From positions 50,465,755 through 50,529,754 of the forward strand of contig NC_053048.1 in the NCBI RefSeq assembly GCF_003473485.1: DNA of 64,000 nt, given 5' to 3'. This document shows positions 37,040 through 47,940 of the stretch, one piece after another (positions within the stretch are counted from its first letter, which is position 1; each line of letters begins with the position of its first letter). Made by a program: the position numbers and the translations under genes. The notes below the pieces were generated by a model that saw only the letters and a list, made by a program, of their open reading frames with translations, was not told where the DNA came from and searched no databases. This DNA comes from Medicago truncatula. Taxonomy: Eukaryota; Streptophyta; Magnoliopsida; Fabales; Fabaceae.

Positions 37040-37443
37040 ATATTTTCTTTGTGCTGAGAATCTAGTAAGTGTAGCCGAGATGAGGATGTTGTGCTGGATG
37101 AGCGGTAAGATTAGATGGGATATGATTAGGAATGACACCATTGGGGAGAGAGTAGGGGTAACACCTATAGTATAAAAATTGGTAGAAAATAGGCTTAGAT
37201 GGTTTGGGCATGTAGAGAGAAGACCCGTAGATGCCGTCGTAAGAAGAGTTGATCAGATGGAGGAGAGTCAGGTCAAAAGAGGTAGAGGAAGACCTAGGAA
37301 AATTATAAGAGAAACCATTAGAAAGAATTTAGAGGTCAATAAGTTGGATCCAAATATGATTTATGATAGAACACTATGATGTAATTTCATCCATGTAGCC
37401 GACCCCACTTAGTGGGATAAGGCTTGGTTGTTGTTGTTGTTGT
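37040..37443 (+). pseudogene. RTE-clade LINE, 3' end
   Basis: The frame around 37070-37379 reads AEMRMLCWMSGKIRWD, then LRWFGHVERRP and KRGRGRPRK. This is the characteristic C-terminus of plant RTE-type reverse transcriptase proteins. One stop (TAA at about 37173) interrupts it. After the stop come the typical non-coding end (CCGACCCCACTTAGTGGGAT) and a (TTG)n tail at 37427-37442. RTE elements end in short repeats rather than poly-A. The copy is 5'-truncated and dead. No TSD was found. Confidence 0.85.
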
Positions 37444-38012
37444 CAGCATACTCTGGTGAAAGCCCAAGCCAATTACAAAGTATAAAAAAGAATTTTCAAC
37501 TGCCAACTGATCTAGACTCTTCCTAGTTTGATAATTATGGGTGTTTTTTCTTACTCCCCCACATATGAATGTAAGAAAAAACATTACCCCCTTTTGCTTG
37601 CACATGCCCTATAGTGTAGTAGACCTTGATCTTTTCATTCACTGTTTTCCACTTCAAGTCTACTATCATTCTCTTGTTTTGGGTATAATGGAGCCAAGGA
37701 GGTATGTCTTGAACAGGTTCATTCCATTTTTGGATACAGTTGTTTTGGTGCCACTTGAGTTCTATTGATGCTACAAATTAATGTATTGTTGTTCTGCTTT
37801 GTAGTTTTGTGCTCCTAAGAATCGAAACCTGCAACATACCACAATGTAAATCATTTGCTTTCAGAAAGAAACCCATTTTTCACTTTTAGAGCCACACCAC
37901 CATTACGTGATTTCCCAAAGCATAATCTACAACATAATGGGGGTGGATTTGGCATGATAACGTTCATAGGGGGCGTCATATCTTGATGTAACAGTATAAG
38001 GCTTAGAAATAT
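37444..38012. other. Spacer, no gene seen
   Basis: Small frames only. No repeat boundary was found. Confidence 0.4.
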
Positions 38013-38015
38013 GGG

Positions 38016-38876
38016 AAATGTTAACTAGTGCCTCCGGGGCACTGATTAAGGGATTTAAATGGTAACTTTTTATTAAAGTTTGTGTAATAAAGTGCATTGG
38101 AAATTGTAAATTTTGACATTTCTAAAGAATAATTACTTAATTTAGAATGCTTAAAGAGTGCACGGGGGAGTCCATCTTTGCTTCATTTAGCAATACATTT
38201 AGGGTAATGGACGCAAGACACGTGGCACAAAAACATCCAAAGGCTTAGATTAAACATAATAAATAAAAAACCAGAAAACAGTGATCCACTGTATATTCAC
38301 GCTCCCTCTCCTCTTCACAGCTCTCCCTCTTCCTCTCATCCCTCCATTAACCTCTACCCCGTCGTCGTCCATCACACGTATGTTCTTTCTTCGTCTTCAC
38401 ATAATCACTGTTGCCACTCTTCTTCCGGCGACCGTTCTAAAGCGGCGGCAAAGCGAAGCAACGTCGGCGGGAGATTGTTACTGTCACCGATCTTGGTAAT
38501 ATGCGCAGAATGAAACTCCACGAGAAAGAAGAAGAAATTGATGAAGTTAGGATATGATTTTTTTTTTAATTTTGATGATTTAATCGTACATATTATGTTT
38601 TGATTACATAATAATTTCATTCTTGATCACACAATAATTCAATTCAATTTCCACAATAATTCCATTTTTGATTACACAATAATTCCATTCTTGATCACAC
38701 AATAATTCAATTCAATTCAATGCGTATGTTGATTTTTTATTCAGTAAACAAGTGTTTTTTCCAAACCTTTTAATCTCAACCGTTGGTTTCATTTTTGCCA
38801 TGTGTCACACATCTAAGAAGTGAACAGGGGTAAATGGAGTATAGATGGACTCCCTCGGGGGCAGTCGTTAACAAGA
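38016..38876. mobile_element. GTTAAC/CCCCGGGG inverted-repeat family, composite copy
   Basis: The left end is TGTTAACTAGTGCCTCCGGG (38023 on) and the right end is its inverse, CCCTCGGGGGCAGTCGTTAAC (to about 38870). A second inverted pair lies inside (GGGAGTCCATCT at 38165 and AGATGGACTCCC at 38842, each with a GACACGTGGCA/GCCATGTGTCA partner). The middle holds three to four tandem CACAATAATTCMATT units (38620-38715). It is probably one MITE inserted in or recombined with another. Confidence 0.6.
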
Positions 38877-39011
38877 CCTTAGAAATAATATGATGAAGTT
38901 GAAGATCTTTTAGGTATGAAATTTGTTTGCCAATTAGAATTATCTTTGTTCATAATCATATAAGCATAAGCACTAGCTCTCAAGGATGAGAGGAACAATA
39001 TACTTGGGTGC

Positions 39012-40534
39012 CTAACAAATGCATTTTATGCCATGAGCAAAGGCTGACTGGTAAATTTTACAGTTGAAGTAGTTATAACTTAATTCTTCATATCTGGAGA
39101 AAAAGAGACCAGAAGGACTACCATCAGGTAACAATGCCAACCTCACAATCGGTTCAGCACCTTCATATGATGTTAGAGTACCAGTATTACTGTTTATATC
39201 TGTTTTGACATAGCCAGGACAAATAGCATTGATGCAGATTGATGGATACTTTGGCAAACATTCTTGTGTAGGCACTTATAGCAGCTTTTGAGACAGAATA
39301 TGCACTCACAATAAGAGGCCACCCTTTGGTTTCTAATGAGCCCTCTTTAAAATCATTGAAAAATCCATTCACAACTTTGTCAATCTTCTCTTCGGTAAGA
39401 TTCTCAACATCGCTTACTACTTCTTTAGGCCATCCATTTGGAAAGTACTACAAACAAAAATGCATGGATTAAAGCATGATCTTCAATCACCAAATGTATC
39501 AAAATGAAATAAGCAAATAGCCAAATAGCATATACTTCAAATCAAGTTAATGAAATATTAAATATCTTTTTTTTTTCAAGAGTTTCCAAATAAACTACAA
39601 AAGAAGGTAGGAAAAGTTCCACAATGAGTAAAAATAGGTGACTTGAGAAATAGAATAGGCCACTAATAATTTTCTTTTTGTCTTAACCCTACGATTTAAG
39701 GGAAGAGTATTTTGGTAATTTTATGTTTGCTTAAGAGGTAGGTAAAGTTTGACCAATGATTGTTTTAACTCGGATTCTTTCAAACGATTCATCCGGATTT
39801 AGAATTTATTAACCAGTACTTGAGTTCAATCATTTAGTTAAATATCTCGCTACACATTTGTTTTCTTTGTTATCATAGTTTAGTGACAAAAATTGAGAAG
39901 GATCTACATTTCAAGTCACCGGGTTTAGTTATTTAATAGTGTGTTTAGTATCACATATATACCTTTAGCCTTCCCACGGTTGAGGAAACATTGACAATTC
40001 TTGGTGAGCTGGAAAATTGGAGAAGAGGAAAAAGTGTTTTGATTAATCCCTTGGGTCCATAGTAGTTTGTTTTAAGAATTGCTTCTGTTAATTCCTCATT
40101 CTCAGTTAGAAGCCCAGCATTATTCACCTATACCAAATACAAACATTTCATTATAATTAGGTTTGTTCTGGAAAGAAAAGAGTAATGAACTATAAAAAGG
40201 CATACACAGCAAAGAAGAATGTGAGTGTTAGTTAATGAAACCATACCAAGATATCAAGTTTTCCAAAATGAATTTTGATGAAATTTGCAAGAGATGATAT
40301 GCTTTTAGGGTCAACCACATCAAGGTGATGGAAAATCACTTTGTCACTGTGAGACATGGCAAGGTCAAACTCTTGTTTGAGTTTATCAAAAGCTTGAAGA
40401 CCCCTACACTCATCTCTTGCTGTTACAATCACTGTAATTCCTATAGAAGCCAATTGATTGCATATCTCAAATCCAATTCCTTTGTTTGCTCCTGTCACCA
40501 CCGCATACCTATATATATATGTGTGTGTGTTCAT
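39012..40534 (-). pseudogene. Short-chain dehydrogenase/reductase (neomenthol dehydrogenase/salutaridine reductase type), frameshifted
   Basis: Exons are 40247-40534, 39963-40127 and 39447 down to 39012. NAD(P)-binding motifs are intact: [12 protein letters not shown] (about 10-21), LDVVD (71-75), NNAG (98-101) and VNVSS. The catalytic pair is present as YSVSK (Tyr201, Lys205). After AYTRMFAK the frame is lost: relative to the usual AKKYPS, two bases are missing near 39250. The reading frame then stops at 39187 after 237 residues. The correct continuation, [16 protein letters not shown] to [10 protein letters not shown], sits in the next frame to 39012. The family normally has about 300 residues and reduces monoterpenoid, alkaloid or other small ketones with NADPH. 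The N-terminus is uncertain: either the ATG at 40534 (reading through a TA/TG microsatellite), or an upstream exon spliced at 40508 (ATATAG|GTATGC). Confidence 0.85.
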
Positions 40535-41298
40535 GTGGAGTCATATTGAATGCACGTTGTCAGTCACATATAGACTGTCCGATCAAAATCTTTAATGAAA
40601 TTAGATTTGATCTTGATTGACTGATTGTGTGCGATCTCACTTCACACATCAATAGTCACAAAACCCAAATAAAAAATATTTGGACACACAAATAAAAAAA
40701 TTTAAAAGAAAAGTAATTTAGTCACATCATTTAAGATTATTTAATTTTTTTTTTTTTAAATTTTGTGTAACTAAGTGAGTGTGTCCAAATATAATTTATT
40801 TGGGTTTGTGACTATGTATTTCTCCAATATTTGATTAGAAGTTGCAATGTAAAGAAGGATATGCACATCATGAAAATGAAGAAACAAGTGCCTTTTTTTT
40901 TCTTTCAAAAAAAAAAAGGATTGAGTTCTCTCTATGGCTTTTATAGATGACTTGCTATTGATGATTGCACTGATATATTAATATTATTATTTTCTCCAAA
41001 AAGATTGGACTATATGACTAGATAAAAATAGTTAACATAAAGCTAAGTACATGTGGAAATAACTAGGAAGGGAGGATGTTCTAGGAATTAAGCACCAAGA
41101 CAAGATAATTAAAATAGTATCCGAATGTCATCATAGATGAAACAAATTAATTTGTACATTGATTTAAATATTATGAAAGAATATGCACTGATAATACACT
41201 TTATTCCCTGTATACATCACTGCTCATGTAATATCACGCCTTCAATTACTATGTTGTTTTAGATCTTGCATCATTGCAAGTGTCGTGTGTTATGAAGT
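40535..41298. other. Spacer upstream of the dehydrogenase
   Basis: The promoter, and possibly a missing first exon, of the minus-strand dehydrogenase would be here. None was identified. An inverted pair of GGGTTTTGTGACTA-like blocks lies at 40657 and 40801. Confidence 0.4.
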
Positions 41299-41838
41299 CC
41301 GGATTAGGATATGGGTGCAAATACGATATGATACAGGTATGCGAATACGCAGACTTTTTAAAATTTAAGATATAATACGGTTAAGATACGTTAACAAAAA
41401 TTTTATACTAAAACTTATATGTATGTAAAATATCTGAAGAAAATAAACATTGATTAAAAGAACTTAACTCAAATTTTATCTAATGTTAATTAAATGAATC
41501 ACTCACCTCTCTCGTTACCTTCATTCACAAGATGTATAATTTTAAGTGGTTCATCGAGAAACAATTTTAGTGATGCATATCTAAAATTGAATCATATATA
41601 TCTCTACTGGATGTTTACAAGATTGTCTCACTTTTTTACTCTTCACCTTTTTATAGGATACATATCTGTGAAGTATCTTATAAGTATTATGTGTATCTAC
41701 AGAGTATCGTATAAGTATCCGTTAAAATATTTTTTTTAAATTTAAATAATTAATTCGGATACTTCGTAGGTGCGTATCCGCGAGTATCCGTAGAGTATCT
41801 GATACGTATTCAATACGGATACATCTCTATTTTGAAGT
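41299..41838. repeat. GATACG-rich interspersed repeat
   Basis: Both ends are dense in GATACG/CGTATC words (ACGATATGATAC, AATACGCAGA; GAGTATCCGTAGAGTATCTG, AATACGGATACATC), arranged as imperfect inverted arms around an AT-rich core. A partial relative of the left half occurs in an intron of the aminotransferase gene (61290-61447). It is probably a non-autonomous DNA transposon. Confidence 0.6.
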
Positions 41839-41952
41839 ATTCGAACTTCAAAGGTCATGTGTGTTAATTTGAAAGAAGTCCTATGAAACTTCATGTGCGA
41901 CAGGTTATTGACTATGAATTGTCATATCAAATATCAAAATATAAAATAAAAA

Positions 41953-42137
41953 TGGGAAAAGTTAACTACTGTCCTCGGTGGTACTGGTTAAAGAATTATG
42001 AAAGAAATATTTTTTTGAAAATTGTATATTTTACTTTTTGAAACTTATAAAAGTGTTGGTTTTAATGCTAACGTTGATTTTCCTTTTCATTTTTAACTGC
42101 TTAACTAGTGCTCCGGCGACACCGGTTAGCATGACCC
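41953..42137. mobile_element. GTTAAC/CCGGTG MITE family, copy 3
   Basis: The left arm GTTAACTACTGTCCTCGGTG has its inverse, CTAGTGCTCCGGCGACACCG, at the right. It is the shortest, cleanest member of the family also seen at 2519 and 38016. Confidence 0.65.
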
Positions 42138-42181
42138 AATAAAAATAACTACATATGGAGTTTTTGAAAGAGTTTTATATT

Positions 42182-42292
42182 GCTCTGAATTTAACTTAGT
42201 TGGTAAGGTTGTATAATATATGTAGGATTGAAGTTTTAAATCATAGACACTTCATTTATTTTTTACTGTTAAACTACTTGATAAAAAAAGAA
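42182..42292 (+). mobile_element. tRNA-derived SINE, plus orientation
   Basis: It has a degenerate A box (TTAACTTAGTTGGTAAGG) and B box (GATTGAAGTTTTAAATC), then a tail ending TACTTGATAAAAAAAG. It is flanked by a 9-bp TSD, TTTTATATT, at 42173-42181 and 42293-42301. It represents the longer subfamily also found at 13160-14003. Confidence 0.75.
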
Positions 42293-42301
42293 TTTTATAT
42301 T

Positions 42302-44246
42302 TCGTAACAAGTCCTACTATATATCATCAATATTATGTTATAATATTAATTATAGAATTTAACCATATGCAATGACATCTCTAAAAAAAATATACAAAAA
42401 TGCAATGACATTTTTTTTTAAAGGACCATATGCAATGACATTGTAAGTTAGTCAATTATAATTACTTCATCATTAAAAAATTATTTTTATTACATCTAAT
42501 TTTAAACCAACGATGCATCAACAATATTCTCTGTTTTTTTTTTTTAAGGAACAATATTCTCTGTTTTGTTGAGTTTTACTTATGTGTTGAAATAAATTGC
42601 GTCATTTTTTATTTCTTGAACAAAGTTTAAAACTAATACATCGATTTTTTATTTGAGGCCTAATTTTCTCTATGATCTTTTTATTCGAAGATCTAATTTT
42701 TCAACCATTCGCATAATGTCCTTCATTTTTTTTGGCGCAAAGGTCCCTTCATTTTAAAATTACCAAACTTTGGATCCTTCATCATATTTTTTTACTTAAA
42801 ATTTAGGCAAGTATTGTTCCCCAAAGAATCAAACTTAATTTCTTTCGAACGATTCGTCATTTGGTGAAACTTATTAATAACTTGAGTTCAATCACTTAAT
42901 TGTCCCTTTACTTAATTTAAGGTAATGAGTTTGTGTTTTATCTTCTTTTCGCATCATCTTTATCTTTTTGATCAATTTGCATGTGTATATTTAAATCTAT
43001 ATTTTTATTTTAATATGAGCTCTTAATGTTCAAATATATGATCATCCGCTCATGTTTTCATATGAGTTTTAGATTTGATGTTTGAAAGTTCATATTCAAA
43101 CGGATCAAACGGCCAAAAATAACCGAAAAAAGATATAAATGACACAATCGTTATTATAAATTAAGTTAAAGAACGACAAGTGTAAATTTGCCTAAAATAA
43201 ATAAGCGGGTGTCTAAGAGATTGGTGGTTCGCCACCAACATGCATTTAAGGGGCTTTTAACAATAAAAATTCAAAAATTGTGAAGAATTGTTTCGTTGTC
43301 AGCACGTGTTCAACTTTCATAGTAAATTTTTCACCGCTCAAACAAGCTTATACCAAGTTATTTAATCATAATTTAAGTGTGAAAATCAATTATATACTTA
43401 AAAAATACAATTCCAACTCTTCTAATAATTGAACTAAACATACACAAAGAGTAGAATATTGTTATGAGATTGTAATAAATAAATCTAAGTAAACGTAAAT
43501 GGGAGGTTTTATTATGAATCACAAATTCACATGATATAACTTGCCAAGTTAATAAAAGTGAGTCAAGAAGCACCAAGTAAAGCAAGAAAGGAAAGTAAAA
43601 TGGTACAAAAAGTACTATTCAAAAGCAGAAATGGTACACATGTCAGAGACACAGGTTTAAATTAAGGCCCTACCTCATTAAGTCACAGGTAGACAAATGC
43701 TACGACGTGGACGTTTTGCACGCTCGGGCCACACTAATTGGCCGGTGGTTCTTCAGATCTAGAACACCTGAACCCCCTGAACCAACTCATGGAGGGTACC
43801 TTGTATTATTGCATGCTGGCTTTTAGCATAAGGTATAGGTATACTTTGTAATGTCTCACTTCAACCACACACATGTAATCACATCCAATACCAATAAAAT
43901 TTGAGTAAACAAGTCTATCTATTTCCTTGTAAGCTATTTTCAAATTAATCATTCGCTCTATTAATATTTTAAATTAATTTTATCCTTATTAAAAGTTTTT
44001 CAATTTAGTTTCTTGTCATAAAGTAAAAACATAAAGACAGATATTTAATTGAGAAATTTTTAACAAAGACAATAATTAATTTAAAATATTAAAAGAGTCG
44101 GATATTAATTTGAAAATACAAAGAAAAAGATCAATTTGATGGTTTATTTGATAAAATTTTATACTTGTTCACAATTATGTCCATTTTCCTCTTACTTCTT
44201 TTTATTTAAATTTAAAATCGCAAATTCAAAAACTTTAAAATTAAAG
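42302..44246. other. Gene-free AT-rich region
   Basis: The only compositional anomaly is a GC-richer patch at about 43655-43800 (GACGTGGACGTTTTGCACGC, GGCCACACTAATTGGCC), of unknown origin. No gene is seen. Confidence 0.45.
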
Positions 44247-44260
44247 TATCTTATTGTTTG

Positions 44261-44348
44261 TCCTCGTGAGCTTAGCTCAACTAGTATGGACAATGCATAA
44301 TATATGTAAGTTCGAGGTTTAAATCTTGGCCACCACCTTAAAAAAAAA
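44261..44348 (+). mobile_element. tRNA-derived SINE (88 bp), plus orientation
   Basis: The A box is TTAGCTCAACTAGTATGG and the B box GTTCGAGGTTTAAATC, with a 3' run of 9 A. It is flanked by a 14-bp TSD with one mismatch (TATCTTATTGTTTG at 44247-44260, TATCTCATTGTTTG at 44349-44362). Its length equals that of the copy at 13012-13099. Confidence 0.85.
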
Positions 44349-44362
44349 TATCTCATTGTTTG

Positions 44363-45100
44363 CAACAATGTTTTTATTTAATAGGAATGATTAAACTGTA
44401 TGAACCTAGAACAATGAATGATTTATTCTAGTATGAGGCATGATATATACATCTGAATCTTGTTTAGTTTTAATTATGCAACAAAATTTACGGTTCACGC
44501 AATCACAAAATACTACATAAAAGACTGCAATGCCAACAAAAATGTAATTTAAAGGCTAAAAAAGAAAAAAGAAAATATAGTAAAAAATCAATCTGCCTTT
44601 AAAAAATTAGATATTTTTTTAGGAGTAAATAATTAGATCATGTTTTACACCAATAGTACAAATCCATTTTTAGAATGTTTTTCTTACACCCGAAACTCCT
44701 CTTTGTCGCTTTCATCTGTTTTTTTTTTCCTTCCTGAATATTTTTAAATGCAAGAGTCATTCGTTGGTTTTTTTCAAGAGTTATGCTAACTTAAAACACT
44801 GTTAAAGAAATCAAATATATTAGGTTTATATTGAAAACTACTCCATAACTTTTAAACTTTTAAAAAGTTCAACTCATCACTTCTTTCTAATTTTTACTTA
44901 TTAATCCTATTTTTTTCTTAACCGATGCCCAAATGATACATTTTTTTAATGGTAGCAATTGTTAAAGAACTAGTCTTAATGCTAATATTAATAACTTTAA
45001 TAAGTACTAACGCTATGTTTTTTTTACCAAACTAATGCTATAGTTGTTCTACTAAAAAGTAGTAAAAAAATATAAATATGAATGACATATTTAGCTCCTT
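44363..45100. other. Spacer, no gene seen
   Basis: AT-rich DNA without features that can be supported. Confidence 0.4.
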
Positions 45101-45720
45101 TTTTTTTTTATAATGGCAAAGGAAATCTATATATAAAGAAGAATAAACAAGTCTACAAATTTCTGTTTGTTTCCTTGCTGCCTCCTTTTTTACTTTGTAA
45201 CCAAAAAGACAAGTCTACAAATAACATACAAAGAAACACAAGGCACTAGTAGTATCAAAATAGGTTTTTTTTAGATTACCTTTAAAGAATGGTGAGTAAT
45301 TTACCCACCAACCAATGAAAATGAGCAATTTGTTGGTGGGGTCAAGATAGTTCATGGATACCACTTAAAAATATACTTATGTGGCCAATGTATATTAGTT
45401 GGGGTAAATTACCCACCATTCTTCCATGGATACCCTAGTTCTCACCATCAAAATATAAGAAAAGGAAAGAACTAGACTCCCACTACCACGAGAAAATCAG
45501 AAAAAGAACCCCAAAAGATCCACACCCAAAAACAACAAACAAGACCAACACCTACAAAATCACAAAATAACACAAATCACAACACAAACCAATCCCTAGA
45601 AACATCACAAACAGAAGCTATGCAACCCTGATGACACAAACGGAAGGCAAACCACACAAGCCCATCATGACCCACAAAACCATATCGGTTCAAGCACATG
45701 ATAGGCGGTATCTCCCACTC
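45101..45720 (-). mobile_element. LINE 3' tail, minus orientation, interrupted by a MITE
   Basis: A T run (45101-45110, poly-A on the minus strand) followed by ATAATGGCAAAGGAAATCTA, a common plant L1-like 3' end, and then a C/A-rich segment to about 45720. The MITE at 45270-45436 splits it. There is no intact coding frame. Confidence 0.55.
45270..45436. mobile_element. Small MITE (GGTGGGTAATTTACCC ends), copy 2
   Basis: It shares GAATGGTGAGTAATTTACCC, CCACCAACCAATGAAAATGA and GTCAAGATAGTTCATG with the copy at 35071. The inverse end is GGGGTAAATTACCCACCATT. Confidence 0.8.
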
Positions 45721-45756
45721 ATAATATGAGCAAAGCTGCTAGGATTTTGACGTGTA

Positions 45757-45921
45757 ACATTTGGGTAACATTGTGGTTGGTGACATTAGTGATATTGGTC
45801 AATCACAATGTCACATATGACATTCTTCTTTTTCTTTCACAATTTTTTTGTTGTTTTGTACTTTGTAACATTGTGGTTGGTAATGTCACCAATATCACCA
45901 ACCACAATATCGCCCAAATAT
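45757..45921. repeat. Inverted repeat with 40-bp arms (potential hairpin/MITE)
   Basis: Arms at 45757-45796 and 45882-45921 share ATTGTGGTTGGTGA and, internally, RTGACATTRGTGATATT-type words. The loop is about 85 bp. The overlapping short open frames are therefore probably not genes. Confidence 0.65.
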
Positions 45922-47519
45922 TATCCGACTTTGACCAAGAAACCACTTCCACTAAAGCAACTTCACTCTATCCACTATAGACTCGACAGATAGAGATCTC
46001 TCAACAATACATCTATAATAATTTTATATTTTTGAGTTTACGGTGAATAGCTTATTAGTCTATACGATCAAAATAAACATTATTGATAACAATTTTTTCT
46101 CACAAGTTTAAAACTTTTTTTTACCTATTTCTAGTGTTTTTTGATAACCTACTTCAAGCGGTGGTTGAGTTAATAGTTTAGCTTATATTTTTTTCTTAAT
46201 TTTACCCTTGTTATTTTAATTTAAAAATTTAAAAATTCATTAAAATTATGTTTTTATGTTATTTCTTATTTATTAGTTGATTCAATTTTAATTTCATCCA
46301 ACACTATAAATTCAATCATTAGTTTATCCGCTATTTTCTTTAACTTCATTCTCTATATCAATTAATTTATCAGCTATGCAGTATTCGCTACTTTTTATCA
46401 AACATTGTGTTGTTTAAATTACATCTTTGGATCTACTGCATCATCATAATTGCGAATTCAATTATAAAATCGCGAAGTCCTATCTTTACACATCAAAACT
46501 TATTTAAGCCTATTAAAATAATTAATATAGTGCATTTTTTGGTATTTAATTTTTTTTCCTGATGTTTTATTTTAATTCGATTAAATACTTTTTTTATAGG
46601 TATTTATAGATATCATATTAATTAGTTTGTTAAATAAAAAAATATTACAAATACCATATTTAAATTAACTAAAATACAACAATAACATAAGTGGGCATAT
46701 AAATCCACATAAAATGGTTCTATTTGAGTAAAGTATTATTAATACCTACAATAATTTTTACTCATCACCATCGCTATCCAAAACATTAAAAAAAAACGTG
46801 GAAAGAGAAATAAATAAAAGTGGGGTGTTAGAAAATGAAAGGAAGATTGTACCAAAAAAAAAGAGGAGAAGATGCTCGTGATCTATCTATGTCTTCCAAA
46901 AATGGTCACCCAGTGAAGCAGACAATTTGTTCACACAAGCTAGAATGTCTATTTCAATCTCTTTCTCTGTAACTTACGGACCATATGCATCAAAATTAAA
47001 TACGCGACCCTTCAATGAAGGAAAAAGGCACAGGTGTGTGTGTGTGTTACAGTTTGTAAAATAGAAACCACAAGTCTCATAACAGTATAGTATTTATTTG
47101 GTTCATATTTCTCACAGGAAATTAGAAATTATTAGATCATACAAAAAACAAAATGTATATTCTGCCAAAGAGAATAAGGAGTTTTTTTATTCACACCTTA
47201 TATATTTTTGGTTACACCTAATTTTTTTAAAAAGTTTTTGATAATACCAAAATTATCCTTTTATATAAAAAAATTTAAAATCTTGATTTCATTCATTGTC
47301 GGTCTAAAATTTCACTCTCTTTCACCCACCAACGATCAAACAATCCTGATGTTCAATTAATCTCTTTGAAAGATTAAAGAGTGAATCAAAACATCTTTCA
47401 TTCATACTCGATTGCATATAAATAAGTGAATTTTTTCTTCTTTTTCGATAACGTTAGTTTCAATTTTCTTCTTCTTGTTCAACTGCACTGTACGACAGTT
47501 TCAGTTTTATATTGTTGAT
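45922..47519. other. Gene-free region
   Basis: AT-rich, with a (GT)n run at 47034-47048. No gene is seen. Confidence 0.45.
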
Positions 47520-47524
47520 GTTAA

Positions 47525-47935
47525 CTTAAATTCAGTTTAAGTAGGTTCATGTAAACTTAGTTTACATAATCTACTTAAACTTAGTTTACATAACCTACTT
47601 AATTAAACTGAGTTTAAGTATGTACACTTAAACTCAGTTTACATGACATACTTAAACTAAGTTTACATGTACATACTTAAACTGATATTACGTATAATCA
47701 TTGAACAAGGTTGAACTTTTAGATGTATACTTAAACTCAGTTTACATGAGTTACTTAAACTAAGTTTACATGATCTACTTAAACTGAGTTTAAGTATGTA
47801 CACTTAAACTTAGTTTACATGACCTACTTAAAATAAGTTTACATGTACATACTTAAACTGAGATTACGTACTTTTAAATGTACACTTAAACTCGGTTTAC
47901 ATGACCTACTTAAACTGAGTTTAAGTATGTACATT
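47525..47935. repeat. Tandem/palindromic array of CTTAAACTNAGTTTA units
   Basis: A core of the form AAACTSAGTTT (self-complementary around the centre) recurs about 15 times with spacers TACAT, GACCTA and GTATGTACA. The units form a higher-order repeat of roughly 190 bp: ACTGAGTTTAAGTATGTACA followed by CAGTTTACATGACCTACTTA occurs at about 47605, 47785 and 47910. It is AT-rich and strongly foldable. It is not a CRISPR array because the spacers are themselves repeated. Confidence 0.85.
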
Positions 47936-47940
47936 TTAAT

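Noticed and set aside
45726-45993. Two overlapping open frames
   Set aside because: Both run through a long inverted repeat and are low in complexity. No splice context or domain.
47525-47935. Possible CRISPR-like array
   Set aside because: The intervals between repeats are themselves repeated and short, the DNA is plant nuclear and no cas genes exist. It is a palindromic satellite-like array.
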